Source of the DNA: Planococcus circulans
GTDB lineage: Bacteria; Bacillota; Bacilli; Bacillales_A; Planococcaceae
Assembly: GCF_020023385.1 (NCBI RefSeq)
Contig: NZ_JAIQCL010000001.1
Location: forward strand, 248,001 to 312,000
DNA length: 64,000 nt
Direction: 5' to 3'
This document shows, in pieces, positions 61,801 through 64,000 of this stretch. The position numbers and the translations under genes were made by a program. Each line of letters starts with the position of its first letter. Positions within the stretch are counted from its first letter, which is position 1. The notes beneath the pieces were generated by a model that saw only the letters and a list, made by a program, of their open reading frames with translations, had not been told where the DNA came from and did not search any database.

Positions 61801-62412
61801 CGGCTCCATACGGCCATCCAATTCATGCAGGATATCAAGCACGCGGTTAAGGTTTTCATCCGTTTCATTTAATTTCACTTCAGCTTTTTTCTTGCGCTGC
61901 TTATATTTCAGAACACCTGCCGCTTCTTCGAAAATCGATCGGCGCTCCTCGGCTTTTGAATTCAGGATTTCATCCACGCGTCCCTGCGAAATGATGGAAA
62001 AGGCTTCTTTGCCAAGCCCGGAATCCATGAACAGATCCGTAATGTCCTTCAGCCGGCAATTTTGCTTATTCAGCAGATAGGCACTTTCTCCACTGCGAAA
62101 AACCCTTCTCGTTACGCTGACTTCGCTGTAATCGAGAGGGACGCGGCCATCTGTATTGTCTAAAATTAACGTAACTTCCGCAAAGTTCAACGGTTTGCGG
62201 GAATCGCTGCCGGCAAAAATAACATCTTCCATTTTAGCGCCGCGCAGTGACTTTGCTGATTGTTCTCCGAGCACCCAACGGATGGCATCGGTGACATTGC
62301 TCTTGCCGCTGCCATTTGGTCCGACGACGGCTGTGACTCCGGGCACAAAATCAATGCCGATTCGATCAGCAAATGATTTGAACCCCATGACTTCCAATCT
62401 TTTCAAAAACAT
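58864..62412 (-). CDS. smc: Chromosome segregation protein SMC
   Basis: A 1182-residue condensin-type ATPase. The N-terminal head has Walker A GPNGSGKSN at about 32-40; two long coiled coils (about 165-510 and 670-1030) surround the hinge (about 515-660, including TGIRGAVAEIAKVE and NAGGSMTGGANKT); the C-terminal head has the signature LLSGGERALTA and Walker B VPFCVLDEVEAALD. ATG at 62412 is 2 bases after the rnc stop, so the two are coupled. Confidence 0.97.
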   Translation of the reverse strand: MFLKRLEVMGFKSFADRIGIDFVPGVTAVVGPNGSGKSNVTDAIRWVLGEQSAKSLRGAKMEDVIFAGSDSRKPLNFAEVTLILDNTDGRVPLDYSEVSVTRRVFRSGESAYLLNKQNCRLKDITDLFMDSGLGKEAFSIISQGRVDEILNSKAEERRSIFEEAAGVLKYKQRKKKAEVKLNETDENLNRVLDILHELDGRMEPLQIQASTARDFLDMNEQLKDTDIALLAYDAGNLEQELEQLTRDAAGHSGKEQQLSAEINTKERTVTKTRQSLSNLDSKIDQAQNSLVEASAETEKWQGRKLLMSEKKNNAYRQAQQLQDNLATEKLENDFLKKKHSEQLALLEERKAEQQTVRTAIKVLEEQLNRTPADIDNEIENCKSVYIDLMNEQATVKNELKNIGLQAQQLSESTGRIASQRTDFTAELSKLKKEKAQAETNVQEIRTLLEDKRQQYKDNEASYQVQKQAFDQKQSMLFQAYQSQKQLGARIETLQELEADFSGFFQGVREVLVAREKGHLTGIRGAVAEIAKVEKNYAKAIETALGASSQHIITENEQHAREAIDFLRKKRAGRSTFLPMTVMKARKIPEHTLATVSQHPSYINMAFELVEYDPQYGMIIENLLGNVIIAEDLKGATAIAKATGNRFRVVTLEGDIVNAGGSMTGGANKTQASFFSRKAELDQLLVQAEELKETILNAEKTIQKEQADVKAVEESIQILRTEGEKYRDMEAENAIILREIEAVLKTTSERFQLFEAEQKNKEYDLTEITKRKETASVRLENIVGELNAITVKIDELTLFKQQNESARDQVLEKLAEQKSLHAVTKERVLQLTNSEAELFERLEKSSRKLQEHQKELQWIQSEEAAKVYSDEEILQEIESWSAKKMQIQQTINQTKEQRAEQQDSLNGLEEDLKEQQRIYKGYVEAIRICEVKSTRLDVQIHSFILQLETNYQLTLEQAKQFEMMDEEAAVRRKVKLLKQSIEELGPVHIGAIEEFDHVSDRHAFLTEQRNDLNEAKDTLRTLIREMDGEMTSRFDDTFHAIRIQFQRVFKELFGGGSADLVLTDPKDMLLTGVEIIAQPPGKKLQNLSLLSGGERALTAIALLFAILNVRPVPFCVLDEVEAALDESNVVRYSQYLKKFSEDTQFIVITHRKGTMEGADVLYGITMQESGISKLVSVKLEEKI

Positions 62413-62414
62413 TG

Positions 62415-63170
62415 TTACTCCTCCGCCGCTTCCTGCAATTTACGGATCGCCAGCTGCGCTGCCTGCTGTTCCGCCTCTTTTTTCGACCGGCCATTGCCGA
62501 CTCCGAGTTCCTGCTCTGCAAGAGAAACACGCGTCACAAATACACGGCTATGGGCAGGTCCGATTTCATCAATGATTTCATAATTCAATACTCCTGTATT
62601 TTTCTGCTGAACCAATTCCTGCAATTGGCTCTTATAATCCATCACATGCGAAAAAGCACCGATTTCCACTTTTGGGAACAAAACCATTTCCAAAAATGCG
62701 ACAACAGGTTCCAATCCTTGGTCTAGGTAAAGTGCGCCGATATACGACTCAAAAACATCAGCCAGCAACGCTGGACGTGTTCTGCCGCCAGTCAACTCTT
62801 CCCCTTTGCCCAGAAGGATGTATTTGCCGAAACCAAGTTCGTTGGCAAATAAAACCAGTGAAGGTTCACACACGATCGCTGCACGCAGCTTCGTCAATTC
62901 CCCTTCGCTCATGTCTGGATATTTCATATACAGGTAATGCGAAACGGATAATTCCAATACCGCATCCCCCAGAAATTCCAAACGCTCATTGTCGGTGAAT
63001 TGTTTTCTTCGATGCTCATTCACATAAGATGAATGCGTGAAAGCTTGATACAACAATGCAGGCTTGTTGAATGAAACATTCAACTCTTTTTGCAATTGTT
63101 CAAATGCCGCTTTGGCGCTTTCTTTTATGACGCCGGGTTTCTGGTGATTTGCTTTTTTATTCATTGCCAT
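62415..63170 (-). CDS. rnc: Ribonuclease III
   Basis: A 251-residue double-strand RNA endonuclease. The catalytic signature [16 protein letters not shown] lies near residues 61-76, the later acidic pair is in [14 protein letters not shown], and a dsRNA-binding domain fills the C-terminus ([18 protein letters not shown]). A Lys-rich extension of about 18 residues precedes the core. It follows acpP after a gap that carries a repeat copy and two hairpins. Confidence 0.95.
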   Translation of the reverse strand: MAMNKKANHQKPGVIKESAKAAFEQLQKELNVSFNKPALLYQAFTHSSYVNEHRRKQFTDNERLEFLGDAVLELSVSHYLYMKYPDMSEGELTKLRAAIVCEPSLVLFANELGFGKYILLGKGEELTGGRTRPALLADVFESYIGALYLDQGLEPVVAFLEMVLFPKVEIGAFSHVMDYKSQLQELVQQKNTGVLNYEIIDEIGPAHSRVFVTRVSLAEQELGVGNGRSKKEAEQQAAQLAIRKLQEAAEE

Positions 63171-63229
63171 TTTTTATCTGCCTTCCTTTGTGTACTTCCG
63201 TCAATTTTACCTTTTTTTCAGCTATTGTG

Positions 63230-63281
63230 CAAAAAGAGAATTGACGCACAACTGCTTAGTATAACAGCAATTGTGCGTCAA
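63230..63281 (-). terminator. Terminator-like hairpin between acpP and rnc
   Basis: TTGACGCACAA / TTGTGCGTCAA is a perfect 11-bp stem, with inner TGCT/AGCA pairing, followed on the minus strand by TTCTCTTTTTG. It lies 187 bases after acpP. A TATACT with TGT extension in the loop (63258-63263) could also serve as a -10 element for rnc. Confidence 0.55.
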
Positions 63282-63305
63282 TGGTTGTTTAAGTATTTGC
63301 GTGCG

Positions 63306-63339
63306 GCAGAAGGATCTATTGATCGTTTCTGCTTTTTTT
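63306..63339 (+). terminator. Plus-strand terminator-like hairpin
   Basis: GCAGAA / TTTCTGC with an inner GATC/GATC pair runs straight into seven T residues in the plus direction. There is no plus-strand gene nearby, so its purpose is unclear; it may stop antisense transcription or belong to the neighbouring repeat. Confidence 0.4.
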
Positions 63340-63342
63340 GGT

Positions 63343-63461
63343 GTCCAGCTTCAGCGATCAGACCCTCGGGGTCATAAGTCACGTCGACTATGCGGCAAAA
63401 ACACGCCGCTTCGTCGACGCGCCTTATGCCTGTCGGGTCTTAACGATCGCTTCGGCTTTTC
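63343..63461 (-). repeat. Single copy of the palindromic repeat family, next to acpP
   Basis: A 119-bp copy read on the minus strand begins GAAAAGCCGAAGCGATCG, holds the conserved GACAGGCATAAG and CTTATGACCCCGAGG blocks and ends GAAGCTGGAC. Arm pairs are AGCGATC/GATCGCT and AGACCC/GGGTCT, with a central GTCGAC...GTCGAC stem and GCGGC/GCCGC. It starts 5 bases after the acpP stop. Confidence 0.9.
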
Positions 63462-63466
63462 TTTGC

Positions 63467-63703
63467 TTATGCTTGCTTCTTCTCGATATACGTTACTGCG
63501 TCGCCTACTGTAGCCATGTTCTCAGCGTCTTCGTCAGAAATTTCCATATCGAATTCATCTTCAAGTTCCATAACCAATTCCACTACGTCCAATGAATCTG
63601 CACCTAGGTCACCGGTAAATGAAGCTTCAAGTTTCACTTCGCTCTCTTCTACACCTAGACGATCCACGATTACTTTAGTTACTCTCTCTAATACTGTTGA
63701 CAA
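63467..63703 (-). CDS. acpP: Acyl carrier protein
   Basis: A 78-residue acidic protein that carries growing acyl chains. The phosphopantetheine attachment site is Ser37 in [14 protein letters not shown]. The TTG at 63703 is chosen because GGAGG stands 8 bases before it and the length matches the family; a GTG three codons earlier lies inside that ribosome site. It follows fabG by about 40 bases in the fapR-plsX-fabD-fabG-acpP order. Confidence 0.96.
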   Translation of the reverse strand: MSTVLERVTKVIVDRLGVEESEVKLEASFTGDLGADSLDVVELVMELEDEFDMEISDEDAENMATVGDAVTYIEKKQA

Positions 63704-63743
63704 TGTCGTCACCTCCCCTCAAATCAGTATACAAAAAACTTTC

Positions 63744-64000
63744 TTACATGACCATGCCGCCATCCAGATGGAGTGTTTGGCCGGTCATATAGGACGCATC
63801 GTCAGAAGCCAGGAAGAGCGCTGCTTTTGCAACATCTTCAGGAGCTCCGAAACGACCCAATGGAATTTGACCCAGCATAGCTTTTTGGACTTCTTCAGTC
63901 AACTGGTCCGTCATATCCGTTGTAATGAATCCAGGCGCTACAGCATTTGCCGTAATGCCCCGAGTCGCCAATTCGCGTGCTGTGGTCTTGGTCAAACCGA
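63744..64000 (-). CDS. fabG: 3-oxoacyl-ACP reductase FabG (5' end outside window)
   Basis: Only the last 85 codons are in the window; the frame is open through the window edge ([20 protein letters not shown] in the short-chain dehydrogenase style). The C-terminal features [42 protein letters not shown] and LHLDGGMVM are those of FabG, the NADPH reductase of fatty-acid elongation. Adjacent acpP confirms the fab operon. Confidence 0.95.
   Translation of the reverse strand, partial: GLTKTTARELATRGITANAVAPGFITTDMTDQLTEEVQKAMLGQIPLGRFGAPEDVAKAALFLASDDASYMTGQTLHLDGGMVM

Overview
The window is a core, almost entirely minus-strand stretch of a low-to-mid GC Firmicute chromosome. Gene order (fabG-acpP-rnc-smc-ftsY-ylxM-ffh-rpsP-khpA-rimM-trmD-rplS ... 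rpsO-pnp ... rnjB-ftsK/spoIIIE) is the conserved Bacillales order. Protein similarity, GC around the mid-forties and the type of intergenic palindromic repeats point to the Planococcaceae, most likely Planococcus or a close relative. That genus call is an inference; the sequence carries no rRNA to prove it. About 56 protein genes are supported, all on the minus strand. No tRNA, rRNA, CRISPR array, insertion sequence or prophage was seen.

Layout from high to low coordinates, which is the direction of transcription. 64000-62415: fatty-acid synthesis tail (fabG partial, acpP) and RNase III. 62412-56070: chromosome condensation and protein targeting (smc, ftsY, ylxM, ffh). 55976-53667: ribosomal protein and ribosome/tRNA maturation block (rpsP, khpA, rimM, trmD, rplS with an L19-type leader). 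53567-51218: signal peptidase, RbgA GTPase, RNase HII. 51106-49025: succinyl-CoA synthetase. 48499-40314: dprA, topA, trmFO, xerC, hslV, hslU, codY. 39937-35146: rpsB, tsf, pyrH, frr, uppS, cdsA. 35129-26435: dxr, rseP, proS, polC. 26309-18708: rimP-nusA-ylxR-ylxQ-infB-ylxP-rbfA, truB-ribF, rpsO. 18558-11766: pnp, an M16 protease, asd, RNase J2. 11687-1: FtsK/SpoIIIE translocase, a GntR regulator, a BMP-type nucleoside ABC importer (nupNOPQ-like) and a pair of M16-family proteins.

The genes are mostly housekeeping: translation (ribosomal proteins, IF2, EF-Ts, RRF and processing factors), RNA decay (PNPase, RNase J2, RNase III), replication and chromosome handling (PolC, TopA, SMC, XerC, FtsK) and membrane/cell-wall precursors (Dxr, UppS, CdsA). 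Nutrient control links CodY, encoded here, with a nucleoside importer that carries a CodY-box-like sequence. Compared with Bacillus subtilis, the flagellar/chemotaxis cluster is missing between codY and rpsB. The dipicolinate and lysine genes are missing around asd; one of those gaps holds repeats.

The least explained DNA is intergenic. A family of roughly 120-bp palindromes (2548-3549 and 63343-63461) shows compensatory base changes in its stems and includes five perfect 124-bp tandem copies. A second composite repeat, 14671-15170, is bounded by two identical 25-bp palindromes, one of which supplies the end of a protease gene. Several regulatory nestings are also visible, including a promoter lying inside a terminator-like hairpin upstream of xerC and a terminator in the rimP-nusA leader.
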